Source: Pseudomonas synxantha | GTDB lineage: Bacteria > Pseudomonadota > Gammaproteobacteria > Pseudomonadales > Pseudomonadaceae | Assembly: GCF_900105675.1 (NCBI RefSeq) | Contig: NZ_LT629786.1 | Location: forward strand, 3,410,001 to 3,474,000 | Length of the DNA: 64,000 bases | Reading direction: 5' to 3' | In this document: one piece after another, positions 56,875 through 64,000 of the stretch | Position numbering within the stretch: position 1 is the stretch's first letter | Layout of the letters: each line of letters opens with the position of its first letter | Program-made: the position numbers and the translations under genes | The notes under the pieces: model-generated | The model's database searches: none | Seen by the model: only the letters and a program-made list of their open reading frames with translations | Told to the model about the DNA's origin: nothing

Positions 56875-57834
56875 ATGCGTGCACTCGCCGCCTTGAGCCG
56901 CTTCGTCGGCAATACCTTCGCCTACTGGGTGTTGATATTTGCCGTACTGGCCTTCCTGGAACCCGGTTGGTTCATCGGCCTCAAAGGCGCCATCGTCCCC
57001 CTGCTGGGCCTGGTGATGTTCGGCATGGGGTTGACCTTGAAACTCGAAGACTTCGCCGAAGTCGCTCGCCATCCCTGGCGCGTGGCCTTGGGCGTGGTCG
57101 CGCATTTCGTGATCATGCCAGGCGTGGCGTGGTTGCTGTGCCAGGTTTTCCATCTGCCGCCGGAAATTGCCGTCGGCGTGATCCTGGTGGGCTGTTGCCC
57201 AAGCGGCACCTCGTCCAACGTCATGACGTGGCTGGCCCGGGGCGATCTGGCATTGTCGGTGGCCATTGCCGCTGTCACCACCCTCCTCGCCCCGCTGCTC
57301 ACCCCGGCATTGATCTGGCTGCTGGCCTCGGCCTGGCTACCGGTGTCGTTCATGGAGCTGTTCTGGTCGATCCTGCAAGTGGTGCTGTTGCCGATCGTGC
57401 TTGGCGTGGTCGCGCAACGCTTGTTGGGTGAGCACGTGCGCCATGCGGTGGACGTGCTGCCGCTGGTGTCGGTGGTGAGCATCGTGATCATCGTTGCCGC
57501 GGTGGTTGCAGCAAGCCAACAGAAGATCGCCGAATCGGGCCTGCTGATCATGGCGGTGGTGATGCTGCACAACAGCTTCGGCTACCTGCTGGGCTATTTC
57601 ACCGGGCGCTTGTTCAAGTTGCCCTTGGCGCAACGCAAGTCATTGGCTCTGGAAGTGGGCATGCAGAACTCCGGGCTGGGTGCCGCGCTGGCCAGTGCGC
57701 ACTTTTCGCCGCTGGCGGCAGTGCCCAGTGCGTTGTTCAGTGTCTGGCACAATATTTCCGGAGCACTGCTGTCGACCTACTTCCGCCGCATGAGCGAAAA
57801 GGAAGACCGCCGCGCACTGGAAAGCGCGCCGTAA
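56875..57834 (+). CDS. bile acid:sodium symporter (BASS) family transporter
   Basis: This 319-residue inner-membrane protein has about ten hydrophobic segments. BASS/PanS motifs are LGLVMFGMGLTLKLEDFAEV, GCCPSGTSSNVMTWLARGD and SLALEVGMQNSGLGAALASA. ATG at 56875 has AAAGGA nearby; upstream in-frame starts lie in the REPIN. Substrates in bacterial relatives are small organic acids such as pantoate or keto acids, so the exact one is open. The guanidine riboswitch follows 39 bases after the stop. Confidence 0.88.
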   Translation: MRALAALSRFVGNTFAYWVLIFAVLAFLEPGWFIGLKGAIVPLLGLVMFGMGLTLKLEDFAEVARHPWRVALGVVAHFVIMPGVAWLLCQVFHLPPEIAVGVILVGCCPSGTSSNVMTWLARGDLALSVAIAAVTTLLAPLLTPALIWLLASAWLPVSFMELFWSILQVVLLPIVLGVVAQRLLGEHVRHAVDVLPLVSVVSIVIIVAAVVAASQQKIAESGLLIMAVVMLHNSFGYLLGYFTGRLFKLPLAQRKSLALEVGMQNSGLGAALASAHFSPLAAVPSALFSVWHNISGALLSTYFRRMSEKEDRRALESAP

Positions 57835-57873
57835 CTTGATCGTCTGATCCGATTTCGGCACTCTACCAAGCTT

Positions 57874-57940
57874 CGCGGGGACGACCTCGCGACGCTATCA
57901 AGCGCCTACCTGGGGACGACCCCACTTTGTAGAAGCGAGG
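57874..57940 (+). ncRNA. guanidine-II (mini-ykkC) riboswitch
   Basis: Two small hairpins carry the diagnostic ACGA loop. The first is CGCGGGG-ACGA-CCTCGCG (57874-57891) and the second is TGGGG-ACGA-CCCCA (57911-57924). About 20 bases lie between them. The ribosome site GAGG (57936-57940) and ATG of the Gdx gene follow within 22 bases. Guanidinium binding to the two loops would free the ribosome site, as established for this class. Confidence 0.9.
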
Positions 57941-57945
57941 TCAGC

Positions 57946-58260
57946 ATGTCCTGGATCATTCTGTTTTTTGCCGGGTTATTCGAAGTCGGCTGGGCCGTCG
58001 GCTTGAAGTACACCGACGGTTTCAGCAAGCCACTGCCCACCGCCCTGACAATTGCCGCCATGGCGGTCAGCCTGGGGCTATTGGGGCTGGCCATGAAGGA
58101 GCTGCCGCTGGGCACCGCCTATGCCATCTGGACCGGCGTAGGTGCCGTAGGTACCGTGATCGCCGGGATTATCCTGTTTGGCGAATCCATGGCGCTGTTT
58201 CGGTTGGCCAGTGTGGCGTTGATTATTTGCGGGCTGATAGGGCTCAAGATTTCCACTTAA
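57946..58260 (+). CDS. gdx: SMR family guanidinium exporter (Gdx/SugE)
   Basis: This 104-residue protein has four membrane helices, the usual size. The essential Glu13 lies in [10 protein letters not shown]. The loop [13 protein letters not shown] and the segment [19 protein letters not shown] agree with the SugE/Gdx branch rather than the EmrE branch. It would exchange guanidinium for protons. The riboswitch directly upstream supports this role strongly. Confidence 0.92.
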   Translation: MSWIILFFAGLFEVGWAVGLKYTDGFSKPLPTALTIAAMAVSLGLLGLAMKELPLGTAYAIWTGVGAVGTVIAGIILFGESMALFRLASVALIICGLIGLKIST

Positions 58261-58272
58261 GCCACTACCGCT

Positions 58273-58344
58273 ATCGCAGGCTAGCCAGCTCCCACCTTTT
58301 GAATTGTGAATACAGTCAAATGTGGGAGCTGGCTTGCCTGCGAT
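58273..58344. repeat. REPIN, second sequence type
   Basis: ATCGCAGGCTAGCCAGCTCC at the left is mirrored by GGAGCTGGCTTGCCTGCGAT at the right, with one mismatch in about 20 bases. The arm differs from that at 56733 and 63394, so two REP families are present. Confidence 0.8.
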
Positions 58345-58368
58345 GAGGCCCTGACAAACAACGACAAA

Positions 58369-60243
58369 CTACCTGACACTCCCCCGCAAACCACCCACCA
58401 CAGCCTGCAACTGCACCGGCGTTGCCGCCTCCACGGCAAGCGGCTCACCCGCCACCAACACCACCCGCGACCAGATCCGATGGAAAAAGCCCTTGTGCGG
58501 ATCGCGACTGAAAAAACTCCCCCACAACCCCTGCAATGCCATCGGGATCACCGGCACCGGCGTCTCCTCCAGAATGCGCGTCACGCCACCGCGAAACTCA
58601 TTCATCTCGCCATCGGCCGTCAACTTGCCTTCCGGGAAGATGCACACCAACTCGCCATCCTGCAGGTACTGGGCAATCCGCGAAAACGCCTTTTCATAGA
58701 TCTGGATATCTTCATGCCGCCCGGCAATCGGAATCGCTCCGGCGGTGCGGAAGATAAAGTTGAGCACCGGCAAGCGGTAAATCCTGTAGTACATGACAAA
58801 GCGAATCGGCCGACGCACCGCGCCACCAATCAACAGCGCATCGACAAACGATACGTGGTTGCACACCAGCAGAGCTGCACCCTCATCTGGAATCTGCTCC
58901 AGGTTGCGATGCTCCACGCGATACATGGAGTGGCTGAGCAGCCAGATCATGAAGCGCATGGTGAACTCAGGGACGATCTTGAAGATGTAGGTGTTGACCG
59001 CGATGTTGAGCAACGACACCACCAGAAACAGCTCGGGGATCGACAGCTTGGCCACGCTCAGCAGCAGGATCGAGACGATGGCCGAAACCACCATGAACAG
59101 CGCGTTGAGGATATTGTTGGCCGCGATCACCCGCGCCCGCTCGTTCTCGGCGGTGCGCGACTGGATCAGCGCATACAGCGGCACGATATAGAAACCACCG
59201 AACACGCCGAGCCCAAGGATATCGAACAACACCCACCAGGCCTGGCCGTAACTGAGTACCGCAAGCCAGTCATTGGCCTGGACGTTCTGCGGGAAGCCCC
59301 CCGAGTGCCACCACAGCAACAGGCCGAACACCGTCAGGCCGAAGGAGCCGAACGGCACCAGGCCGATCTCCACCTTACGCCCGGAGAGCTTTTCGCAGAG
59401 CATCGAACCCAGAGCGATGCCCACGGAGAACACGGTGAGGATCAAGGTCACCACGGTTTCGTCGCCGTACAACCATTCCTTGGCGTAGGCCGGGATCTGC
59501 GTGAGGTAGATCGCGCCGACAAACCAGAACCAAGAGTTGCCGACGATCGAGCGCGACACCGCTGGCGTCTGCCCCAGGCCCATGCGCAACGTCGCCCAGG
59601 ACTGGGTGAAGATATTCCAGTTCAGGCGCAGTTGCGGCGTGGAAGCCGCCGCGCGCGGAATGCTGCGGCTGGCCAGGTAGCCCAACACCGCCACGCCGAC
59701 TATCGCCACCGCCACTACCGGGGCGTAATGGGTGGAGGACATCATGATCCCGGCGCCAATGGTGCCGGCCAGGATCGCCAGGAACGTGCCCATTTCCACC
59801 AGGCCGTTGCCGCCGACCAACTCATCGTCGTGCAGGGCCTGGGGCATGATCGAGTACTTCACCGGCCCGAACAGCGCCGAATGGGTGCCCATGGCAAACA
59901 GTGCCAGCAGCATCAGCTCCAGATGATTGGTCAAAAAGCCCGTCGCGCCGACGGCCATGATCACGATCTCACCGATCTTGATCGCACGGATCAAGGCGTC
60001 CTTGTTGAATTTCTCGCCAAATTGCCCGGCCAATGCCGAGAACAGGAAGAACGGCAGGATAAACAATAAAGCGCACAGGTTGACCCAGATAGAGCGGTCG
60101 CCCTCGATGCTGAGCTTATAGAGAATGGCCAGGATCAGCGATTGCTTGAAGATGTTGTCGTTGAACGCGCCCAGCAGCTGGGTGATGAAAAACGGCAAGA
60201 AACGCCGTGTGCGCAGCAAGGTGAATTGCGAGGGGTGGCTCAT
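58369..60243 (-). CDS. MFS (LplT-like) transporter fused to PlsC acyltransferase
   Basis: This is a 624-residue protein. The first 420 residues form an MFS domain with LLGAFNDNIFKQSLILAILY, like the lysophospholipid flippase LplT. The last 200 residues form a 1-acylglycerol-phosphate acyltransferase domain with VCNHVSFVDALL (NHx4D catalytic motif) and IFPEGKLTADGE. In E. coli Aas the acyltransferase is joined to an acyl-ACP synthetase and works with LplT; here the synthetase part is missing. Lysophospholipid uptake and reacylation is the likely role. Length and motifs look intact. Confidence 0.87.
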   Translation of the reverse strand: MSHPSQFTLLRTRRFLPFFITQLLGAFNDNIFKQSLILAILYKLSIEGDRSIWVNLCALLFILPFFLFSALAGQFGEKFNKDALIRAIKIGEIVIMAVGATGFLTNHLELMLLALFAMGTHSALFGPVKYSIMPQALHDDELVGGNGLVEMGTFLAILAGTIGAGIMMSSTHYAPVVAVAIVGVAVLGYLASRSIPRAAASTPQLRLNWNIFTQSWATLRMGLGQTPAVSRSIVGNSWFWFVGAIYLTQIPAYAKEWLYGDETVVTLILTVFSVGIALGSMLCEKLSGRKVEIGLVPFGSFGLTVFGLLLWWHSGGFPQNVQANDWLAVLSYGQAWWVLFDILGLGVFGGFYIVPLYALIQSRTAENERARVIAANNILNALFMVVSAIVSILLLSVAKLSIPELFLVVSLLNIAVNTYIFKIVPEFTMRFMIWLLSHSMYRVEHRNLEQIPDEGAALLVCNHVSFVDALLIGGAVRRPIRFVMYYRIYRLPVLNFIFRTAGAIPIAGRHEDIQIYEKAFSRIAQYLQDGELVCIFPEGKLTADGEMNEFRGGVTRILEETPVPVIPMALQGLWGSFFSRDPHKGFFHRIWSRVVLVAGEPLAVEAATPVQLQAVVGGLRGSVR

Positions 60244-60300
60244 CGTCCGTGTTCCTGCGTGGCCTGTTATTGATCAGGCCACGACTTTACCTAATCCCGC

Positions 60301-61449
60301 TTACTTATTCCCTAACCCTGCAATGCATGGCGAAACAAAAAGCTCGCCTTTATACGCGCCCTGCACCGTGCGCTTTGCCACGATCATCCACATCAGCGCC
60401 AGCGCCGCCACCAGCACACTGCCCAATACGCTGAAGAACCCCAGTTGCAGCACGTTCGCCAATTTCAACGTGGCCAGGGCATATACCCCCAGCGGAAAGG
60501 TAAAACCCCACCAACCCAGGTTGAACGGGATACCGGCGCGCAGGTAACGCAGGGTGATCAGCACCGCGATCAACATCCACCACAGGCCAAAGCCCCACAA
60601 GGTGACGCCTGCGATCAGGCCCAGGCCATGGGCCATTTCACCGACACTCGCCAGGCCATTGGCAGCGAAGATCGCCGGCGCATCGCTACCGAGCAGCAAC
60701 ATGCCCAGGGCGCCTGTACCGATAGGGCCCAGTGCCAGCCAGCTCGACGCCGCCATATTGGCGTGAGGCAATTTATGCAAGGCCATGCGCAACATCAGGA
60801 TGGTCAGGATGCTGAACGCCACTGGCAGCGAGAACGCCCACAGCACGTAGCTGGTCACCAGCATCACCAGTTGAGCATGGGCGTCGACCAGGTGCGGGGC
60901 CAGTAAGCCACCGCTGGCCGCCGCTACTTCGGCAGCCACTACGGGCAACAACCAGACCGCGGTCATCTGGTCGATGCTGTGCTCCTGGCGAGTGAACATC
61001 ATGAACGGGATCAGCACGCCACAGGCCAGGGACATGGCGACGTCCAACCACCACAGGGCCTCAGCCAACGGGATCACATCACCGCCCCAGCGTGGCAGGC
61101 CGAACAGCAGCAAACCGTTAAGAATGGTCGCCAGGCCCATAGGGATGGTGCCGAAGAACATCGAGACTGTGGAGTGCCCGAAAATCCGCCGTGCCTCGTG
61201 GAAAAACATCACCCAACGGGCGGCATACAACACGCTGAACAGCATGAACAGCCCGATGGTGAACACCCAAAGACCCTCTGCCACAGCGTGCAAGCCTGGC
61301 AGGCTGACCGGCAGTTGGGCCAAGGCCAGCGCCAGCACCCCGGTGCCCATGGTGGCGGCGAACCAGTTCGGAGTGAACTGACGAATCACTTCCCGGGGAC
61401 GGGCCAGGTGACTTAAAGGTTTGTAGCTGTTGATAGTCGAGCAGGTCAT
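60301..61449 (-). CDS. TDT family (TehA/SLAC1-type) transporter
   Basis: This 382-residue membrane protein has about ten hydrophobic helices. The signature FTPNWFAATMGTGVLALALA lies near the N terminus and GFTFPLGVYALATLKLAN near the C terminus, the latter part of the anion-pore helices. The TDT family includes TehA, malate uptake proteins and sulfite pumps, so an anion or C4-dicarboxylate or sulfite transporter is likely. ATG at 61449 has AGAGGA upstream. No gene for the usual regulator is adjacent. Confidence 0.86.
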   Translation of the reverse strand: MTCSTINSYKPLSHLARPREVIRQFTPNWFAATMGTGVLALALAQLPVSLPGLHAVAEGLWVFTIGLFMLFSVLYAARWVMFFHEARRIFGHSTVSMFFGTIPMGLATILNGLLLFGLPRWGGDVIPLAEALWWLDVAMSLACGVLIPFMMFTRQEHSIDQMTAVWLLPVVAAEVAAASGGLLAPHLVDAHAQLVMLVTSYVLWAFSLPVAFSILTILMLRMALHKLPHANMAASSWLALGPIGTGALGMLLLGSDAPAIFAANGLASVGEMAHGLGLIAGVTLWGFGLWWMLIAVLITLRYLRAGIPFNLGWWGFTFPLGVYALATLKLANVLQLGFFSVLGSVLVAALALMWMIVAKRTVQGAYKGELFVSPCIAGLGNK

Positions 61450-61557
61450 GGCGCTAATCCTCTTCCTCGCATGAGGTTGAAGCCATGATAGAACCTGTTC
61501 GAATATCTATATAACGGGTAATATCTCTAACTATTATCTATTTTGCAGATATACATC

Positions 61558-62745
61558 TTATGCGGCGGCTCTGCCTCTTGAAGCATCCTGCAACAGCAGC
61601 CCGGCGAGTGCGCCGAGGGCCAGCAGGATAAGCATTACACCATAGCCATCCGTGGTAGCGACAAGGCCAAACACGCGGCTCAGATTACCCGCCAATAACG
61701 CCGGCACGCAGAACGCCAGGTAGCTCAATACATAGAACGCTGACATCAGGCCGGCCCGCTCATGAGGCAACGCCAAGCCGACAATACTGCGCACACTGCC
61801 CATGAAGCCGCCGCCGAAACCAAAGCCGGCAATCACACTGGCGACAAAGAACAGCCACAGGCTGGCGGTCTGCACGGCAACCAGCAGCAGCCCTACACCC
61901 ACCGCCAGCAGCACCGCCGACAGGCGCATGACCTTGTCGGCCGCACGGTTGCGCAGGCTGTAGATCATTACCGCGCCACTCAGGGTCACTACCGCCACCA
62001 GGCCACCGCCGATCAAATGCGAGCTCGACCCCGTCGCAGCCCGCACCAGCGACGGCGCCAGGGAAGACACGAACCCACCCAGCGCCCACACCGCCACATT
62101 CAGCGGCATCGCCAACCACAAGGCCCGGCGCGCTTGGGGCGGCACGTGCAGGGTTGGCGCCAGGGACTTCAAGGCCCCCGGTATCCGGCTGACGGTTTCA
62201 GGCAGACGCCACAGGTACACGGCCTGCAGCACCATCAAGCCCAGCAGGGTGAAATAGACCAATTGGGTCGGCCGCGGCGCGTACTCCACCAGCAAGCCGC
62301 TGCCCAGGCCACCACAGGCCATGCCGAGCATCGGCGCGAGGCTGTTGAGCATCGGGCCACGCACGCGGTCGGTATCGAGCAATGTCGCGCTCAACACCGC
62401 TGTGGCAGTCCCGGTCGCAAAGCCCTGCAATGCGCGAGCGGCAAGCAGGCAGGCGGTGCTGTCAGCGTTGATAAACAGCAGCATCGCCATGATATTCAGC
62501 AGCAGCGCGGCGAAGATCACCGGCTTGCGCCCCAGGTAATCCGAGAGCGACCCCACGGCCAGCAACGCCGCCAACAGGCTCACGGCATAAACGCCGAAAA
62601 TGGCCGTGAGCATCGCGGCCGAAAAATGCAGGTTTTCCTGGTACACCTGATACAACGGTGTCGGCGCACTGGACGCGGCGAGGAAGGTCAACACGGTGAT
62701 CACCAGGAACGCCAGGCTGGACCGGTGAGAAATGTTGCTGGACAT
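61558..62745 (-). CDS. MFS transporter
   Basis: This 395-residue protein has twelve predicted hydrophobic segments. MFS loop motif A is in GSLSDYLGRKPVI and the segment RALQGFATGTATAVLSATLL resembles motif C or B regions. ATG at 62745 has a suitable ribosome site (GGAG) and is preferred to the GTG two codons upstream. It is divergent from a TetR gene, which is the probable repressor of this exporter. Substrate unknown. Confidence 0.87.
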   Translation of the reverse strand: MSSNISHRSSLAFLVITVLTFLAASSAPTPLYQVYQENLHFSAAMLTAIFGVYAVSLLAALLAVGSLSDYLGRKPVIFAALLLNIMAMLLFINADSTACLLAARALQGFATGTATAVLSATLLDTDRVRGPMLNSLAPMLGMACGGLGSGLLVEYAPRPTQLVYFTLLGLMVLQAVYLWRLPETVSRIPGALKSLAPTLHVPPQARRALWLAMPLNVAVWALGGFVSSLAPSLVRAATGSSSHLIGGGLVAVVTLSGAVMIYSLRNRAADKVMRLSAVLLAVGVGLLLVAVQTASLWLFFVASVIAGFGFGGGFMGSVRSIVGLALPHERAGLMSAFYVLSYLAFCVPALLAGNLSRVFGLVATTDGYGVMLILLALGALAGLLLQDASRGRAAA

Positions 62746-62770
62746 GGGCACGCTCCGCTAAAGCTAATAT

Positions 62771-62813
62771 TTTGCTTTTGCAGAGTGTGCTACCCGCCGG
62801 CGCTTAAAGCAAA
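62771..62813. promoter_or_regulatory. inverted repeat between MFS and TetR genes
   Basis: TTTGCTTT (62771-62778) faces AAAGCAAA (62806-62813), 27 bases apart, in the 91-base divergent gap. The arms are perfect. The site may be the TetR operator, or the two halves may be separate half-sites. Confidence 0.5.
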
Positions 62814-62836
62814 TTCTTTGTGTTAAGGTTTTAAGC

Positions 62837-63376
62837 ATGGCGATTAAAGAAGGCCTCCGCCCGGGGGGCCGTAGTGCCCGGGTACAAGAATCCGTTCATT
62901 CGGCAGTGCGCGAATTGCTCGAAGCCCATGAGCGATCCAGTATTACTGTGCCGATGATTGCGGCACACGCAGGCGTTACGCCCTCGACCATCTACCGGCG
63001 CTGGGGCGACCTTTCCGTGTTGCTCGCCGATGTGGCCCTGGCGCGCCTGCGCCCGGACAGCGAGCCGGCAGACACCGGCAGCCTGCGCGGCGACCTGCAG
63101 GCCTGGGCTGAGCAATACCTGGATGAAATGAGTACGGACGTAGGGCGCAATATGATGCGCGACGTGCAAAGCAGCGTAACGCCGGGGTATTGCGTGAGCA
63201 TTCTGGGCGGGCAATTGCAGGCGATCGTCGATCGTTATCCGCAAGAGACGGCGCCGAGTGTGGACCGCTTGATCAACCTGCTCGCGGCGCCGACGGTGTT
63301 CCGTATTCTGTTTTCGGCGCAGCCTTTGGCGGTTGAAGAACTGCATGCCCTGATAGAGCTGGCCCTGAAAAACTGA
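62837..63376 (+). CDS. TetR family regulator
   Basis: This 179-residue protein has a helix-turn-helix in SSITVPMIAAHAGVTPSTIY followed by RRWGDLSVLLADVAL. The C-terminal domain (about 80-178) has LRGDLQAWAEQYLDEMSTDV and ends without a tail. It is the divergent partner of the MFS gene at 61558 and likely its repressor. The ATG follows AAGG within a suitable distance. A REPIN follows the stop. Confidence 0.87.
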   Translation: MAIKEGLRPGGRSARVQESVHSAVRELLEAHERSSITVPMIAAHAGVTPSTIYRRWGDLSVLLADVALARLRPDSEPADTGSLRGDLQAWAEQYLDEMSTDVGRNMMRDVQSSVTPGYCVSILGGQLQAIVDRYPQETAPSVDRLINLLAAPTVFRILFSAQPLAVEELHALIELALKN

Positions 63377-63393
63377 AGGCCATACACCAAACC

Positions 63394-63486
63394 AAATGTG
63401 GGAGGGGGCTTGCTCCCGATAGCTGTGGATCAGTCAGTACAAGGTGTCTGACAGACCGCTATCGGGAGCGAGCCCCCTCCCACATT
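63394..63486. repeat. REPIN (same family as 56733-56834)
   Basis: The arms AATGTGGGAGGGGGCTTGC and a reverse copy with one change (GCGAGCCCCCTCCCACATT) enclose about 55 bases. A T run follows the right arm. It may serve as a shared terminator for the TetR gene and the convergent ABC-2 permease gene. Confidence 0.85.
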
Positions 63487-63508
63487 TTTTACCGCGTTGA
63501 ATCGCTAT

Positions 63509-64000
63509 TTAAGTACGCATCCCACGCCCGCTCACCAGCAACCGCGCACAACCGATATACAGCACCACGGTCGCCACGATCATGAAGGTGATCGCCACGC
63601 TGATCTTGATGTCCGACACGCCCAGAATGCCGTAGCGGAAGGCGTTGACCATATGCAGCACGGGGTTGGCCAGGGACACGGTCTGCCAGAACGGCGGCAG
63701 CAAGGTGATGGAGTAGAACACCCCGCCCAGGTAGGTCAGCGGCGTCAGCACGAAGGTCGGAATGATCGAGATATCATCGAAGTTGCGTGCGAAAACGGCG
63801 TTGATGAACCCCAGCAGCGAGAAGATCGTCGCCGTGAGCACCACCACCAGGATGGTGACGCCAAGGTGATGCACCTGCAGGTGGGTGAAGAACAACGACA
63901 GCAGCGTCACGATCACCCCGACCATCAAACCACGCAGCACACCGCCGAGCGTATAGCCGATCAGGATTGTGTGCGGCGAAACCGGCGAAACCATCAGTTC
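63509..64000 (-). CDS. ABC-2 type permease, C-terminal part (continues past window end)
   Basis: About 163 residues are present up to the window end. They carry the ABC-2 motif VSPVSPHTILIGYTLGGVLR and the segments NAVFARNFDDISIIPTFVLT, LTPLTYLGGVFYSITLLPPF and LANPVLHMVNAFRYGILGVS. These are typical of the YadH/NodJ-like permeases that work with a separate ATPase (YadG-like), which would lie further right. The frame continues without an obvious start, so it is not complete here. The exported substrate is unknown. Confidence 0.83.
   Translation of the reverse strand, partial: ELMVSPVSPHTILIGYTLGGVLRGLMVGVIVTLLSLFFTHLQVHHLGVTILVVVLTATIFSLLGFINAVFARNFDDISIIPTFVLTPLTYLGGVFYSITLLPPFWQTVSLANPVLHMVNAFRYGILGVSDIKISVAITFMIVATVVLYIGCARLLVSGRGMRT

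Noticed and set aside
58306..60069. 587-codon open frame antisense to the MFS-PlsC gene
   Set aside because: Extremely rich in His, Arg and Gln, typical of a reversed high-GC gene; begins within a REPIN.
1..64000. CRISPR arrays, rRNA operons, toxin-antitoxin pairs, restriction systems
   Set aside because: No repeat-spacer pattern, rRNA sequence or recognisable defence or toxin gene was seen.

Overview
The window looks like a chromosome segment of a fluorescent-group Pseudomonas. The signs are GC-rich Pseudomonas-type codon use, REP/REPIN elements carrying the GTGGGAGGGGGCTTGCTCCC arm, a tRNA-Asp/tRNA-Val pair, rdgC, and a guanidine-II riboswitch in front of a small multidrug resistance (SMR) gene. 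No rRNA operon or CRISPR array was seen.

Two compartments are visible. Right of about 55.4 kb the content looks like core genome: tRNA-Asp(GTC), tRNA-Val(TAC), rdgC, a BASS-family symporter, a riboswitch-controlled Gdx/SugE exporter, an LplT/PlsC-like fusion, a TDT transporter, a divergent MFS/TetR pair and the start of an ABC-2 permease. Three REPINs sit between these genes. A tyrosine integrase (53923-55236) lies just downstream of the tRNA-Asp 3' end and marks the edge of an accessory region that fills the rest of the window.

Accessory region, left to right. (1) 1-1.8 kb: an MFS transporter and a carboxymuconolactone-decarboxylase-like gene, divergent from a TetR regulator over a clear palindrome. 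(2) 1.8-8.6 kb: a 133-residue protein of unknown function and a complete RND tripartite pump, both preceded by the same roughly 35-bp element. (3) 8.7-12.8 kb: a decay zone with a LysR HTH stub, an IS3 remnant, a broken HAD phosphatase and a CysB-type fragment; only a divergent HxlR/SDR pair looks intact. (4) 12.8-28.0 kb: a sulfate-ester/sulfonate-type ABC transporter with a fused double permease (Ats-like), an exported esterase, an MFS transporter, a binding protein, a TonB-dependent receptor, a Tat-exported exo-rhamnogalacturonan-lyase/YetA-like protein, a DUF6250 protein, a LysR regulator and a tonB-exbB-exbD operon. Together they look like a scavenging system for sulfur-containing or polyuronate oligosaccharides. 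(5) 28.3-31.5 kb: recombination scars, where a receptor 5' end is fused to a decayed MobH/TraI relaxase and a DASS transporter is fused to an Rrf2 regulator. (6) 31.6-48.3 kb: an alcohol dehydrogenase-acetate kinase-phosphoketolase operon, an HlyD-RbbA-permease-lipoprotein hydrolase-DUF4105 operon, a TetR regulator and a glucan phosphorylase. The TetR-type palindrome TCATCG-N2-CGTTGA occurs upstream of both operons and suggests co-regulation. (7) 48.5-53.5 kb: an EmrAB/OMF-type tripartite exporter divergent from its TetR regulator over a palindrome, followed by an IS remnant and the integrase.

Product names come from reading protein motifs by eye; no database search was run.
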